A DNA stretch of 64,000 nucleotides, from the NCBI RefSeq assembly GCF_000586435.1, contig NZ_BAWH01000001.1:124001-188000 (forward strand), written 5' to 3'. The DNA is from Psychrobacter sp. JCM 18901 (lineage in GTDB: Bacteria > Pseudomonadota > Gammaproteobacteria > Pseudomonadales > Moraxellaceae). The notes beneath the pieces are model-generated. The model worked only from the letters and a program-made list of their open reading frames with translations. It did not search any database and was not told the origin of the DNA. The position numbers and the translations under genes were made by a program. This document shows, one piece after another, positions 10,069-19,908 of the stretch; positions within the stretch are counted from its first letter, which is position 1; every line of letters begins with the position of its first letter.

Positions 10069-10767
10069 ATGAATAATGTAATTAACTCTCCAGTTGTCGT
10101 CGCTCTAGACAATATGACGGTAGAGGCGTCTTTGGCGCTAGCTGACCGGTTAGATCCATCTCAATGTCGATTGAAAGTCGGTAAAGAGCTGTTTACGCGT
10201 TGTGGTCCTGATATAATCAAGGCATTACATCAACGTGATTTTGAAGTGTTCTTAGACTTAAAATTCCATGACATTCCGAATACCACTGCTCAAGCAGTAT
10301 TGGCTGCCGCTGAGCTTGGTGTATGGATGGTGAATGTCCATGCTAGCGCAGGTCTAGAGGCCATGTCGTTGGCAAAACAGCGCTTGCTAGATAGAGATCT
10401 TGATACCTTGCTCATCGCAGTTACCGTATTGACCTCTATGGATAGTGAAGCGTTGATGCAAACAGGTATCACTGATAGCTTAGATACCCAAGTAAGCCGA
10501 CTAGCACAACTGACTAAGCAAGCTGGTCTTGATGGTGTGGTTTGCTCGGCTCAAGAAGCAAAAGCACTTAAAGCGTTATGTGGTCAAGACTTCAAACTGG
10601 TAACGCCTGGTATACGACTAGCTGAAGACAATGCAGATGATCAAAAACGTATATGTACACCAAGTCAGGCGCTAATAGACGGTTCTGATTATTTAGTCAT
10701 TGGCCGTTCGATCACTCAAGCCTCAGACCCTGCTGCTAAACTACAGACAATACTTCAAAGTATTTAA
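10069..10767 (+). CDS. pyrF: Orotidine 5'-phosphate decarboxylase
   Basis: PyrF makes UMP from OMP, the last step of pyrimidine synthesis. The 232-residue TIM-barrel protein has VVALDNM at the first strand, the catalytic Lys/Asp motif [10 protein letters not shown], and the phosphate-binding end LVIGRSIT. The length fits the family 1 enzyme. It has its own strong terminator immediately downstream. Confidence 0.95.
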   Translation: MNNVINSPVVVALDNMTVEASLALADRLDPSQCRLKVGKELFTRCGPDIIKALHQRDFEVFLDLKFHDIPNTTAQAVLAAAELGVWMVNVHASAGLEAMSLAKQRLLDRDLDTLLIAVTVLTSMDSEALMQTGITDSLDTQVSRLAQLTKQAGLDGVVCSAQEAKALKALCGQDFKLVTPGIRLAEDNADDQKRICTPSQALIDGSDYLVIGRSITQASDPAAKLQTILQSI

Positions 10768-10784
10768 GTTTGAATAAATGTTAA

Positions 10785-10817
10785 GTAAAAAGACAGCCTA
10801 AATGGCTGTCTTTTTAC
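10785..10817 (+). terminator. Rho-independent terminator after pyrF
   Basis: A 14-bp perfect stem, GTAAAAAGACAGCC (10785-10798) with GGCTGTCTTTTTAC (10804-10817), has a five-base loop and carries its T run in the descending arm. Confidence 0.85.
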
Positions 10818-10976
10818 TTTTTGATGGTATAGAAAAAGCTGCTACACTACTTAAATTTATTCTTACAACCTTTCTAAAATATAATAACTATATTAAAAAC
10901 GCTCATTTAGCTAAATATTAGTAGTACTGCTATGAGCGTTTATCGCTAATTAGATTTTTAATAATAACGCCACTAA

Positions 10977-11789
10977 ATGATGTTGAATAATATGAAATTA
11001 CAGATATTGAGTGACTTACATATTGATAGTTATGCACGTCAATCGCACCCCGTTGGGCATATTCCTAAAACTGATGCAGATTTAGTATTAGTAGCAGGGG
11101 ATACTGCTAATAGCGATAAAGGTATGCCGTGGCTGCAAGAACAAGCGGCGCGCTTAGAAGTTCCCCTGATTACTATCGCTGGTAATCATGAATACTTTGA
11201 TGAAGATGTGTTGAGCTTTGACCATAAACTGGCAACTTGGGATAATTATGATGCTGTGTCTAAAAAAGGGGTTCGCGTCTTACAATGTCAGCATATCGAT
11301 ATCGGTGATATACGCCTTTTAGGTTGTACGCTTTGGACTGACTATCAGTATCATGCTAATGAAGACACCATGGCTGCTGCTAGGCATTTTATGCGTGACT
11401 ACAAGCAGATTTACGCAGGCAATGAATTGTTTTCACCTGAAGTATCTATGCAGATTCATGCTGAGCATCGTCAGTGGCTACAGCAAGCTTTGATCGAATC
11501 TCATGAACTAGGTAAAAAAACAGTAGTCATGAGTCATCACAGCGTCAGTGCGTTATCGGTATCTGAAAAATATGCCAATCTACCAAGTAATGCGGCTTTC
11601 GTCAGTGACTTATCGGGATGGATGCACGAAGATTGGGCTCCGATGCTATGGGTACATGGACATACTCATGAAGCATTTGATTATAAAATTGGTAATACGC
11701 GAGTGATTGTCAATCCACGAGCCTATCCTAATGAGGTCAGTAGTACCGCATTAGAGTTCGCGTGGGACAAAGTCATTGATATTGGCTAG
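10977..11789 (+). CDS. Metallophosphoesterase (calcineurin-like)
   Basis: A 270-residue soluble calcineurin-like phosphoesterase. The metal-binding motifs run in order: SDLHID, LVAGDTAN, GNHEYF, SHHS and HGHTHE. These give the two-metal site of the superfamily, but the substrate cannot be told from sequence. The conserved fold starts at the internal Met at 10992 (MKLQILSDLH), so the true start may be there; neither start has a strong ribosome binding site. It stands alone between the pyrF terminator and the next gene. Confidence 0.85.
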   Translation: MMLNNMKLQILSDLHIDSYARQSHPVGHIPKTDADLVLVAGDTANSDKGMPWLQEQAARLEVPLITIAGNHEYFDEDVLSFDHKLATWDNYDAVSKKGVRVLQCQHIDIGDIRLLGCTLWTDYQYHANEDTMAAARHFMRDYKQIYAGNELFSPEVSMQIHAEHRQWLQQALIESHELGKKTVVMSHHSVSALSVSEKYANLPSNAAFVSDLSGWMHEDWAPMLWVHGHTHEAFDYKIGNTRVIVNPRAYPNEVSSTALEFAWDKVIDIG

Positions 11790-11948
11790 GACCGTGTGTA
11801 AATAATAGGCAAACCTCCATTTATTGTAGGTATAGACTCTTTTGAATAAAGCGTCTTTTTGAAAGAGTGAAGAATATTTAATAAGATATATTGCAACTAG
11901 ATTTGTCTGTGGTTCATTCCTGATAAGAAATCTGCTAGGCTTGCTGTC

Positions 11949-12784
11949 ATGAGTAAATATCTGAATAACACCCTGTCCAAAATATCTGCTGACAAGCTTG
12001 CGAGTCACACACCAAGCGCGCCTGCACCTTCGCACCTACCAGATAGTATGATTTCCTCCGTTAGCCTATTGCCTGAAAATAAGCGGCTGATACTATTTAC
12101 CAGGCACTCTTTACGCGAGCGTTCTGATGGTAATGGCTTTGCTAGCTATCAGCTACCGTTGACTCCTAAAGGCCGTATACTGGCAAAGTCTTGGGGTCGT
12201 TGGTTATCAGGTCATCTACCATATTCGCTCGACGTCGATAGTATCTCTAGTCCTATTGGGCGTTGTATCGATACCGCGCAGCTGATGCAAGAGGGGGCAG
12301 GACTACGGCGTGACATTACGCATCAATCATTGTTGGTTGAGCCTGGCAGTCTCGTCACTGAGCCTGAAATAGCCAATCCTGTGTTCAAAGAAATTGGCGT
12401 CCTGAACTTTATTAATCGTTTTTTGCAAGGCAATCTCGAAGGGACCAAAAACACCTATCAAGGCGGTTTGGATATTCTATCGCTTTTTTTACCAGAATCA
12501 GCCGCAGCATGGCCATCTGATGCTCGCTGTGAGTCATGACACGTTGCTATCTGCGTTCTTAGCAGTCATGTTCGATGTGGTAGAGATTGATTGGAATGAT
12601 TGGCCAAAGATGATGGAAGGCGTGTTCTTATGGTTCGATGATAAGCTTTGATCAAGCGAGCGCGCATTTTATTTGGCGGGGTCAGGTATATACTCGGCCG
12701 ATTAGTTCATTATTAGACGGTTATCGTGCAGCTGGTTACCATCCTAGCAAGTTGCTATTGCCGCCAGAAGTGCAGTGGAATTGA
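11949..12784 (+). CDS. Histidine phosphatase superfamily protein (two frameshifts)
   Basis: The first frame (196 residues) contains the phosphohistidine motif as FTRHSLRERSDG, i.e. RHS rather than the usual RHG, then LTPKGRILAKSWGRWL. The frame breaks at T7 12484-12490. The second frame gives YQNQPQHGHLMLAVSHDTLL, whose SHD is the expected second catalytic His region. A further break at TTT 12647-12649 leads to a third frame, DQASAHFIWRGQVYTRP, ending at 12784. The corrected protein has about 278 residues. The branch-2 (acid phosphatase or phytase-like) or SixA-like placement is uncertain and the substrate is unknown. No signal peptide is seen. Confidence 0.72.
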
Positions 12785-12847
12785 TGCTTTGTCCAAACAT
12801 TAAAATGAGTTGATATTCGTTGAATTCGTTTCGAATAGGCATAAAAA

Positions 12848-12885
12848 AAACCTTGCCATGGTATTAGAACCAGTGACAAGGTTTT
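12848..12885 (-). terminator. Rho-independent terminator after rpsT
   Basis: Read on the minus strand, AAAACCTTG pairs with CAAGGTTTT, with an inner TGGT/ACCA extension, followed by a T tract. It lies 47 bases beyond the rpsT stop. Confidence 0.75.
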
Positions 12886-12931
12886 AGTCATTACGCTATA
12901 AAAGCGAAATGCGGTCTAACCAATACAAATC

Positions 12932-13198
12932 TTAAGCTTGTAGGCCTTTGATTGTTTTGTTTAGGCGGCTCTTACGACGAGCAGCTTTATTCTTATGAAT
13001 AATACCTTTGTCAGCCATACGATCAAGAACTGGTACCGCTTTTTTGTAAGCTTCGGTAGCCGCGTCATAATCTTTAGCTGCGATAGCCGCATCAACACGT
13101 TTTAAGTAAGTACGAACCATAGAGCGTTGTGACGCAGAGTTCTGACGACGTTTGGTGTTTTGACGGGCGCGTTTACGAGCTTGTGCAGTATTAGCCAC
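12932..13198 (-). CDS. rpsT: 30S ribosomal protein S20
   Basis: S20 is an early 16S rRNA-binding protein. The 88-residue product reads [18 protein letters not shown] at its N-terminus, the family hallmark, and is Lys/Arg-rich and helical to the end. I place the start at a GTG (13198-13196), preceded by AAGGAGATACGC, rather than the longer upstream ATG frame, because the family begins exactly there. GTG or another weak start is common for rpsT and is used in its autoregulation. Confidence 0.95.
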   Translation of the reverse strand: MANTAQARKRARQNTKRRQNSASQRSMVRTYLKRVDAAIAAKDYDAATEAYKKAVPVLDRMADKGIIHKNKAARRKSRLNKTIKGLQA

Positions 13199-13662
13199 GC
13201 GTATCTCCTTGATAAAGATAGATAAAAATATGAATGTTGATTGCAATAATGGGTTTAACAATCATCGGTGACGAGCAGCCGTCTCGTCAAATATGATGTC
13301 GATGTCTGATATTAAAGTATCTAATATGAATAGATCATCGTAAGCGTCAGAGCTGTTTGGAATAATTAAACAGCGTTGACGTGTAAAGCCGATTATCTTA
13401 GCAAATTATTGAACTAAGGACAATATATTTGATGATTAATGCTCAAAGAAGTTACGTAATATCATCGAATTTGGGTCATTCTAGTAACTAAATCAATAGT
13501 AAGCGCTGACAGACATAGAGCGTTGATAAAATCTCTTACAATATATCCTATATAATAGCGTCAGTTATTGAGGAATTTAGGTATGATATTCTAACGATAG
13601 ACCTTGATATAGGTATTTTCTCATCAATATAGTTCATCTAATGTTATATAAGTGGATAGGGT
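13199..13662. other. Divergent intergenic region between rpsT and the Rossmann-fold gene
   Basis: 464 AT-rich bases hold the rpsT leader and promoter on the minus strand and the upstream region of the plus-strand gene, including a TATAAT at 13551-13556. I see no coding potential or stable repeat. Confidence 0.35.
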
Positions 13663-14366
13663 ATGCAGCGAAAAGCAATTGTGATTGGCGCAACAGGGTT
13701 AGTAGGGCAGCATTTGGTAAAGCAACTGAGTGAGCTTTATGACACATTGATTGTGATTGCCCGCCGCCCGCCACGCTACATTAATGCCAGCATGCGTTTT
13801 TATCAAATCAATGATTTTGATAATCTCTCTGAAGTGTTTGCAAGTGTTGGTGCCGATCGAACCACGGATGCTTTTAGTTGTTTGGGTACGACAAAAAAAG
13901 CAGGCTGGTAGTGATGAGGCTTTTCGCAAAGTAGATCGAGACTATAACGTAAATTTTGCTAAGTTGTGTCGTGATAAAGGGGTAGAGAATTTCTTTTTAC
14001 TCTCCTCAATGAATGCGGATATTGACAGTAGTTTTTTTATACAATCGAGTCAAGGCTGAGACAGAGCAGGCTGTTATGGCATTAGATTTTGGACAATTGG
14101 TCGTCTTCCGTCCGTCACTATTGCTTGGTAAGCATAAAGGTCGTCCGCTTGAAAGCATTGGTCAAAAAGCCTTTAAACTCATCTCGCCGCTCGTTTCAGA
14201 GTCACTATCGTTACATCCTATTTCTGCTAAACGCGTTGCCAGTGCTATGGCCATGAGTGCTCATGATATCTACCATCGTAGTAAATATCGTACTGAACCT
14301 CAAATTAAGCATATCGACATTATCGAAAATAAGCAGATGCTAGCGATGACCCGTGTCAAAAAATAA
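13663..14366 (+). CDS. NAD(P)-binding Rossmann-fold protein, HTATIP2-like (two frameshifts)
   Basis: The N-terminus AIVIGATGLVGQHLVKQL is a Rossmann nucleotide-binding loop (GxxGxxG). The motif CLGTTKKQAGSDEAFRKVD, typical of atypical short-chain dehydrogenases of the HTATIP2/TIP30 kind, is recovered by crossing the A7 run 13893-13899. A second break at T7 14032-14038 leads from NADIDSSFF to YNRVKAETEQAV, which carries the active-site-like YxxxK. The corrected protein has about 233 residues. Members are usually annotated as NAD(P)H-binding or nucleoside-diphosphate-sugar epimerase-like, and the substrate is unknown. Confidence 0.75.
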
Positions 14367-14556
14367 AAGGACAGCTTTTCTAGTGACAGATTCAGTCTCA
14401 AAACTGGAAAGCTACAGATACCGATTGTTAATTATGTCAGGACAAGTTTGCATTAGAACAAGAATACAAGAGTAAAAAACACAATAACTATTATCAAAGC
14501 ATCAATAAGTATTGAAATAACAGTCAGGTGAAACACTAAAACAAGGAGCAGGAGCA

Positions 14557-15093
14557 ATGTCAGAATCGATACAAATGGATAGAGGGAATTTTGTCACTTG
14601 TGATCTATTGGATGCCAATCCTGAGTCGCAAGTATGCTTACCAAACATCGAAGGTAAGTCATTCCGTCAGTTTGGTGCAAAAGACAAATTCTGCGGTGAA
14701 ATCGTGACGGTCAAGTGCTTTGAAGACAATAGCTGTGTTAAGTCACTGTTGAATAGCGATGGCAAAGATAAAGAAGGCAGTGGCAAAGTGTTGGTTGTTG
14801 ATGGCGGCGGCTCTATGCGCTGTGCACTACTAGGCGATATGATTGCACAATCGGCTATCGATAATGGCTGGGCTGGGGTTGTTGTATATGGTTGTGTCCG
14901 CGATGTTGATGACATGGCAGAGATGGATATTGGTGTGATGGCGCTTGGTTGTATCCCGCGCAAATCAACCCGCCGTGATGAAGGTCAAACGGATATCGAA
15001 ATTAGTTTTGGTGATTTGACGTTGAATTCGGGTATGTTTGTTTATGCGGATAACAATGGCATCATCGCTAGCGATAAACCACTTATCAGCTGA
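14557..15093 (+). CDS. rraA: Ribonuclease E activity regulator RraA
   Basis: RraA binds RNase E and lowers mRNA decay, and belongs to a fold shared with HMG/CHA aldolases. The 178-residue protein contains VLVVDGGGSMRCALLGDMIA, GWAGVVVYGCVRD and the PRKSTRRDEGQ segment typical of RraA. The length is slightly above E. coli RraA (161). The start follows AAACAAGGAGCAGGAGCA, a very strong ribosome binding site. The last codons are part of a long inverted repeat with the downstream terminator. Confidence 0.92.
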   Translation: MSESIQMDRGNFVTCDLLDANPESQVCLPNIEGKSFRQFGAKDKFCGEIVTVKCFEDNSCVKSLLNSDGKDKEGSGKVLVVDGGGSMRCALLGDMIAQSAIDNGWAGVVVYGCVRDVDDMAEMDIGVMALGCIPRKSTRRDEGQTDIEISFGDLTLNSGMFVYADNNGIIASDKPLIS

Positions 15094-15157
15094 AGTTTTA
15101 GGCTTGGCTTGACTCGCGAAAATGAAAACCTCAGCTGATAAGTTGGGGTTTTTTTGT
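15082..15157 (+). terminator. Nested terminator overlapping the rraA stop codon
   Basis: CTTATCAGCTGA (15082-15093, ending with the TGA stop) is perfectly repeated in inverted orientation at 15131-15142. The pairing extends into an AAACC/GGTTT base with a small bulge and leads to a T tract at 15149-15155. A shorter hairpin with G-U pairs (AAAACCTCAGC with GTTGGGGTTTT) can form instead. Confidence 0.65.
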
Positions 15158-15248
15158 TATGTAACGACAGTTAAAGCGCAATAATCGTTGTTAACCCTCA
15201 ATCATTAATGAGTAAACTCTTAAGTGACAAACCGTTACGGCATAAGTT

Positions 15249-15276
15249 TTGGTAATTGCTCAAATATTCGTATAAT
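15249..15276 (+). promoter_or_regulatory. Likely promoter of mfd
   Basis: TTGGTA (15249-15254) and TATAAT (15271-15276) are 16 bases apart, 36 bases before the mfd ATG. Confidence 0.45.
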
Positions 15277-15311
15277 AGCTTTCTGACTCCTTAACTTTGA
15301 TTCTACTCTTT

Positions 15312-18300
15312 ATGCCTATTACTGCTCTGACTGACGCGTTTGACCCTATTAACCAGCAGTTGTTTCCTATCCAAAATGCCGAGCGGCGTTGGCTAGCGCC
15401 TGTCCATGGTGCGGTCAGCAGTTTATGGTTGGCAAGCTTGGTGCAAACATCTATGTGGAATATTGCCGAGCGTCTAAAAGTCGTGGTGGCACGTGACCAA
15501 AACCAACTCAATCAAATAGAGACTGAGCTGGCATTTTGCGGAGTCGATGCTTATGTGTTCCCTGACTGGGAGACACTGACTTATGATGAGCTATCTCCGC
15601 ATCAAGACATCGTTAGCGAACGCATTAATCTGTTGACGGATATGCCAAAAACGGGCGTGCTACTTATTTCGATACAAGCCCTCATGCATCGCGTCGCACC
15701 GCCAAGCTGGTTGATTGGACAGCATTTTGATTTGAGTGTCGGCGATCGTTTTGATATCAATACCCAGCGAGGGCTATTGGCAAAAGCAGGTTATCGCGCG
15801 GTTGAAAATGTCTTTGAACCAGGTGAGTTTGCGGTACGTGGCAGTATTATTGATATTTTTGCCATGGGTCAGCCTTTTCCGCTACGTTTAGACTTGTTCG
15901 ATGATGAAATCGAAACGATTCGCTTTTTTCATCCTCAAACACAGCGTACATTGACCCCTGACGACCTTAAAGCGATGTTGACGGGCAACGATACCAGTAT
16001 GGCGAAAGAGTCATTGTCACTGCTGCACAAGATGCCAGATATCTCTAAACCTATTGAACAATTTCAAATCTTGCCCGCAAAAGAGTTCCCGCTCGATGAA
16101 GGGCGTGAGACGTTCCGCACGAACTTTGCTGCGATGTTCCCTAATACCAGTAGCCGTAAGTCTGAGCTGCACAAAGACGTAATGGCAGGAATTGCCAGTA
16201 GCGGATTAGAGTATTATCAGCCGCTATTTTTTAATTTAAAAGACTGGGAGGCGGAGAGTAGTTTATTTTCCTATTTACCAAGCGATGCGTTGTTTATCAC
16301 TGATGAATTAATCAATGAAAAACAAGCTGATTACTGGTCACAAATCCAGCGTCGCTACGAAGAGCGTCGTCATGACATAGATAAACCCATTGTGGCACCT
16401 GAATTGCTGTACCTACTGTCCAATGCACTGAATGAGCAGCTAAACCAGTATCCACGAGTAATATTAAGTGCTCGTGATGAACTGGCTACGATGAATGATG
16501 TGGGAGCACCAGAAAGTACAGATGCTTCTCAGCCGCAACTACCATTGGTGAGTGTCACTAAACAACAAGGACTGGTGACATTAAGTGCTCAAGAACCGCC
16601 ACAGTTAGCAGTCAATCATCAAAAGTCTGAACCATTATCCGAATTGCTCGACTTCTTGGATACGCAATCAAAGACTTCAACACCCGTACTAATCGTTGCA
16701 GAGACTGCAGGCCGTCGCGAGATTCTCATTGAACTCTTCAAAGGCAAGATTGATATCAAGGCGTACGATAGCTTTGAGGCATTTTTAGCCGCAGATAAAA
16801 CCAGCGCTATTGATAACAGTCATCTACCACATGTCGGTCTGACCGTAGCGCCAATTGAGCGCGGTGTCTATGTGCCTGAGCGCTTGGTGTTGATTAGCGA
16901 GACGCAGCTGTTTGGTCGTCAAGTTTTACAGACACGCCGTCGTCGCCAAAGCGGGGTATCAGAAGAATTCTTGGTTAAGAGCGTCACTGAAATAACAGAT
17001 GGTAGTCCAGTGGTGCATATTGAGCATGGTATCGGTCGTTATAATGGCTTGATTACCTTAGATGTGGGCGATGGTGAGCAAGAATTTATCCATTTAAAAT
17101 ATTCTGATGACGCTAGTATCTATGTGCCAGTTGCCAATTTGCAAATGATTAGTCGCTATAGTGGCGGTGATCCAGCGTTAGCACCGCTACATAAGATTGG
17201 TAGTGGCAAATGGGACCGAGCCAAGCAAAAAGCATTGGAGCAAATTCATGACGTCGCTGCTGAATTGCTCAATATGCAGGCAAGACGTGAGGCCAAAGTT
17301 GGTATTCATTTTAAGATAGACCCATCACAGTATGAGCTATTCGCTAGCCAGTTTGCCTTTGAAGAAACCGCCGACCAAGCTAATGCCATTCATGCGGTAA
17401 TGGAAGACATGAGACAAAACCAACCGATGGATCGTCTTATTTGTGGCGACGTTGGTTTTGGTAAAACAGAAGTCGCGATGCGAGCCGCCTTTATTGCCGT
17501 TAGTGCTGGCTATCAGGTTGCCGTACTGGTGCCTACTACGTTGCTTGCTGGTCAGCATGAAGACAATTTCCGTGATCGTTTTGCCGATTGGCCAGTTCGC
17601 ATTGAAAGCTTATCGCGCTTTGGCGGCAAAAAACATCAAGAAATGGTATTGGCTGATTTGGCCGCTGGTAAAGTGGATATTGTCATTGGTACTCATAAAC
17701 TGCTACAACCAGATGTGAAATTTGCCAACCTTGGCCTGATGATTGTGGATGAAGAGCATCGCTTTGGAGTGCGTCATAAAGAGCGTATCAAGGCCATTCA
17801 AACAGATGTGGATAGCATGTCTATGACTGCGACTCCGATCCCTAGAACGCTTAATATGGCGCTCTCAGGTATGCGCGATATGTCGATTATCGCCACACCG
17901 CCTGCACGACGACTTGCCATCAAAACTTTTGTGATGCAAAAGACAGAAGCCTTGATGAAAGAAGCCATATTGCGTGAGCTTCTGCGTGGTGGGCAGGTCT
18001 ATCTACTACATAATGATGTTGCTAGTATTGAGCGTATGGCAGAGACCATTCGTGACCTAGTGCCAGAAGCGCGAGTAGGAGTAGCCCATGGGCAAATGCA
18101 AGAGCGTCAGCTTGAGCAGATCATGCAGCAGTTCTATCATAAAAAGTTCAACGTGTTGGTTTGCTCTACCATTATTGAAACGGGTATTGATGTGCCCAAT
18201 GCCAATACGATCATCATTGAGCGTGCAGATAAGTTTGGTCTTGCGCAATTGCATCAGCTGCGAGGCCGAGTAGGGCGTAGTCATCATCAAGCGTATTGCT

Positions 18301-19025
18301 ACTTATTAGTGCCTTCTCTGAAAGGCCTCAAAGGTGATGCCAAGCGCCGTTTGCATGCGATTGAGCGCGCCAATACCTTGGGTGCAGGCTTTATGCTGGC
18401 AAGTGAGGATTTAGAGATTCGCGGCGCAGGTGAGATATTGGGTAAGCAGCAAAGTGGCAATATGCAGGCGATTGGTTTTAGCTTATACATGGATATGCTT
18501 GAGCGGGCGACTAAAGCCATTAAAGCTGGCAAGGAACCTGATTTAAATACACCATTGTCGCTAACCAGTGAAATCAACTTACACAGCTCTGCCCTCATTC
18601 CAGAGGAATATCTACATGACGTGCATCAGCGCTTATTGTTCTATAAGCGTATTGGTAATACCGATGATAAAGAAGCATTGACGGATATTCGTACGGAGAT
18701 GATAGACCGCTTTGGAGCACTGCCAGATCAAACCAAGCAGCTATTCGCCATTCATGGATTACGCTTACAAGCAGAGCCGCTGAAGATCAATAAAATTGAT
18801 GCCAATAGTAGTAGTATGACGCTGGAATTTGCGCCAGATACTCCAGTTGATGCGTTAGCGATTATTAAATTGATCCAATCAAATGGTCAGCATTATCGTA
18901 TGAATGGCGCATCTGGTATCCGTTACCAAAATAGCGATAAACTGGCCACACCGCAACAGCGCGTAACGGTCATACAAGAACTGCTGCGCTATTTTAGCGA
19001 GCATATGGTGACAGAGCCTGCTTAG
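15312..19025 (+). CDS. mfd: Transcription-repair coupling factor Mfd
   Basis: Mfd removes stalled RNA polymerase and recruits UvrA. The 1237-residue protein has the UvrB-like N-terminal module, the RNA polymerase interaction region after VVHIEHGIGRYNGL, then the RecG-like translocase with Walker A GDVGFGKTEVA, the DEEH box IVDEEHRFGVRHKE, TATPIPRTLNMAL (motif III and the TRG region) and RGRVGRSHHQAYCYLL (motif VI). The C-terminal TRCF domain follows (SALIPEEYL). I use the ATG at 15312, not the in-frame TTG at 15297, because MPITALTD begins the family-like sequence. No frameshift is seen over 3.7 kb. Confidence 0.95.
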   Translation: MPITALTDAFDPINQQLFPIQNAERRWLAPVHGAVSSLWLASLVQTSMWNIAERLKVVVARDQNQLNQIETELAFCGVDAYVFPDWETLTYDELSPHQDIVSERINLLTDMPKTGVLLISIQALMHRVAPPSWLIGQHFDLSVGDRFDINTQRGLLAKAGYRAVENVFEPGEFAVRGSIIDIFAMGQPFPLRLDLFDDEIETIRFFHPQTQRTLTPDDLKAMLTGNDTSMAKESLSLLHKMPDISKPIEQFQILPAKEFPLDEGRETFRTNFAAMFPNTSSRKSELHKDVMAGIASSGLEYYQPLFFNLKDWEAESSLFSYLPSDALFITDELINEKQADYWSQIQRRYEERRHDIDKPIVAPELLYLLSNALNEQLNQYPRVILSARDELATMNDVGAPESTDASQPQLPLVSVTKQQGLVTLSAQEPPQLAVNHQKSEPLSELLDFLDTQSKTSTPVLIVAETAGRREILIELFKGKIDIKAYDSFEAFLAADKTSAIDNSHLPHVGLTVAPIERGVYVPERLVLISETQLFGRQVLQTRRRRQSGVSEEFLVKSVTEITDGSPVVHIEHGIGRYNGLITLDVGDGEQEFIHLKYSDDASIYVPVANLQMISRYSGGDPALAPLHKIGSGKWDRAKQKALEQIHDVAAELLNMQARREAKVGIHFKIDPSQYELFASQFAFEETADQANAIHAVMEDMRQNQPMDRLICGDVGFGKTEVAMRAAFIAVSAGYQVAVLVPTTLLAGQHEDNFRDRFADWPVRIESLSRFGGKKHQEMVLADLAAGKVDIVIGTHKLLQPDVKFANLGLMIVDEEHRFGVRHKERIKAIQTDVDSMSMTATPIPRTLNMALSGMRDMSIIATPPARRLAIKTFVMQKTEALMKEAILRELLRGGQVYLLHNDVASIERMAETIRDLVPEARVGVAHGQMQERQLEQIMQQFYHKKFNVLVCSTIIETGIDVPNANTIIIERADKFGLAQLHQLRGRVGRSHHQAYCYLLVPSLKGLKGDAKRRLHAIERANTLGAGFMLASEDLEIRGAGEILGKQQSGNMQAIGFSLYMDMLERATKAIKAGKEPDLNTPLSLTSEINLHSSALIPEEYLHDVHQRLLFYKRIGNTDDKEALTDIRTEMIDRFGALPDQTKQLFAIHGLRLQAEPLKINKIDANSSSMTLEFAPDTPVDALAIIKLIQSNGQHYRMNGASGIRYQNSDKLATPQQRVTVIQELLRYFSEHMVTEPA

Positions 19026-19081
19026 TATATGGCTGGATATCAAGTAGGTTAGGTAGTCATTCCAAGCCAATAAATCATGGT

Positions 19082-19115
19082 GCTATTTTATCAACCAGAT
19101 AACTGATAAAATAGC
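19082..19115. terminator. Hairpin after mfd
   Basis: GCTATTTTATCA (19082-19093) and TGATAAAATAGC (19104-19115) form a perfect 12-bp stem. There is no clear T tract, so it may be a weak terminator or an mRNA 3' stabiliser. Confidence 0.5.
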
Positions 19116-19175
19116 CAAACTAACTTTTTAACCTTCTGTATTTTATTTGCATTAAACAACAAGAGAACCGTCATT

Positions 19176-19608
19176 ATGTTCCAACTTCATCATAAACTTG
19201 CTGCTGATAGTTTTTTTAGTGGGGGATTTTCCATTATCCACTTGTCGTTTAATCAATGACTGCCAATTTCCTTGGCTGATATTAGTGCCGCGTGTCTCCG
19301 GTATCAAAGAGTTATATGAGCTGTCTGAGGCAGACCAAACGCAGTTTTTACGAGAGTCGAGCTGGTTGTCGAGTCAGTTAGCCAAAACCTTTCAAGCCGA
19401 TAAAATGAATGTGGCCGCTCTTGGTAATCAAGTGCCACAGCTTCACTTTCATCATATTGTCCGTTATCAAAATGATATGCAGTGGCCAAACCCAGTATGG
19501 GGTGTGCCAGCTGTGCCATATACTAAAGAAGTATTGGCGCAAATGCAGCAAACATTGATGATGGCATTACGTGGTCATCACCAAATGCCGTTTGACTGGC
19601 AAATGTAA
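19176..19608 (+). CDS. HIT (histidine triad) family protein (one frameshift)
   Basis: The start MFQLHHKLAADS follows AAGAGAACCGTCATT. After the T7 run 19211-19217 the frame changes and continues FLVGDFPLSTCRLINDC, then WLILVPRV and finally the triad QLHFHHIVRY, a variant of HxHxHxx. The corrected protein has about 143 residues. HIT proteins hydrolyse or transfer nucleotides. This subgroup, with Trp-rich C-terminal sequence (WPNPVWG), is common in gamma-proteobacteria but its substrate is not known to me. A very strong terminator follows. Confidence 0.78.
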
Positions 19609-19662
19609 TTATCATTCTATCCTGCATTTAATAAGAATAGCTTGAACCTTAATTTTATATGT

Positions 19663-19706
19663 AAAAAGAGAGGCCAGATACTTAAATGTATCTGGCCTCT
19701 CTTTTT
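19663..19706 (+). terminator. Rho-independent terminator after the HIT gene
   Basis: A 19-bp perfect stem (19663-19681 with 19688-19706) with core GAGGCCAGATAC, a six-base loop, and T-rich arms. Confidence 0.9.
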
Positions 19707-19908
19707 ATTTAAATTTGGATAAAAACTGTAAAATCGCGAACAAACTAGACAAAAGGTCGTCTTTTAGTCATCAGTAACCTTGTTTTACCTTATTTGGAAA
19801 GTATAATATATTATTAGATATATCTTATGATAAATCGTCATAAGGGCAAATAATGCAAATGTGCTAGTGTAATGTATTCTTGTCTCTCATATCGCTCGAA
19901 ACATTCAA

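Noticed and set aside
11751..12035. Minus-strand gene between the metallophosphoesterase and phosphatase genes
   Set aside because: It overlaps both neighbours, lacks a ribosome binding site and its Arg/Cys-rich start looks random.
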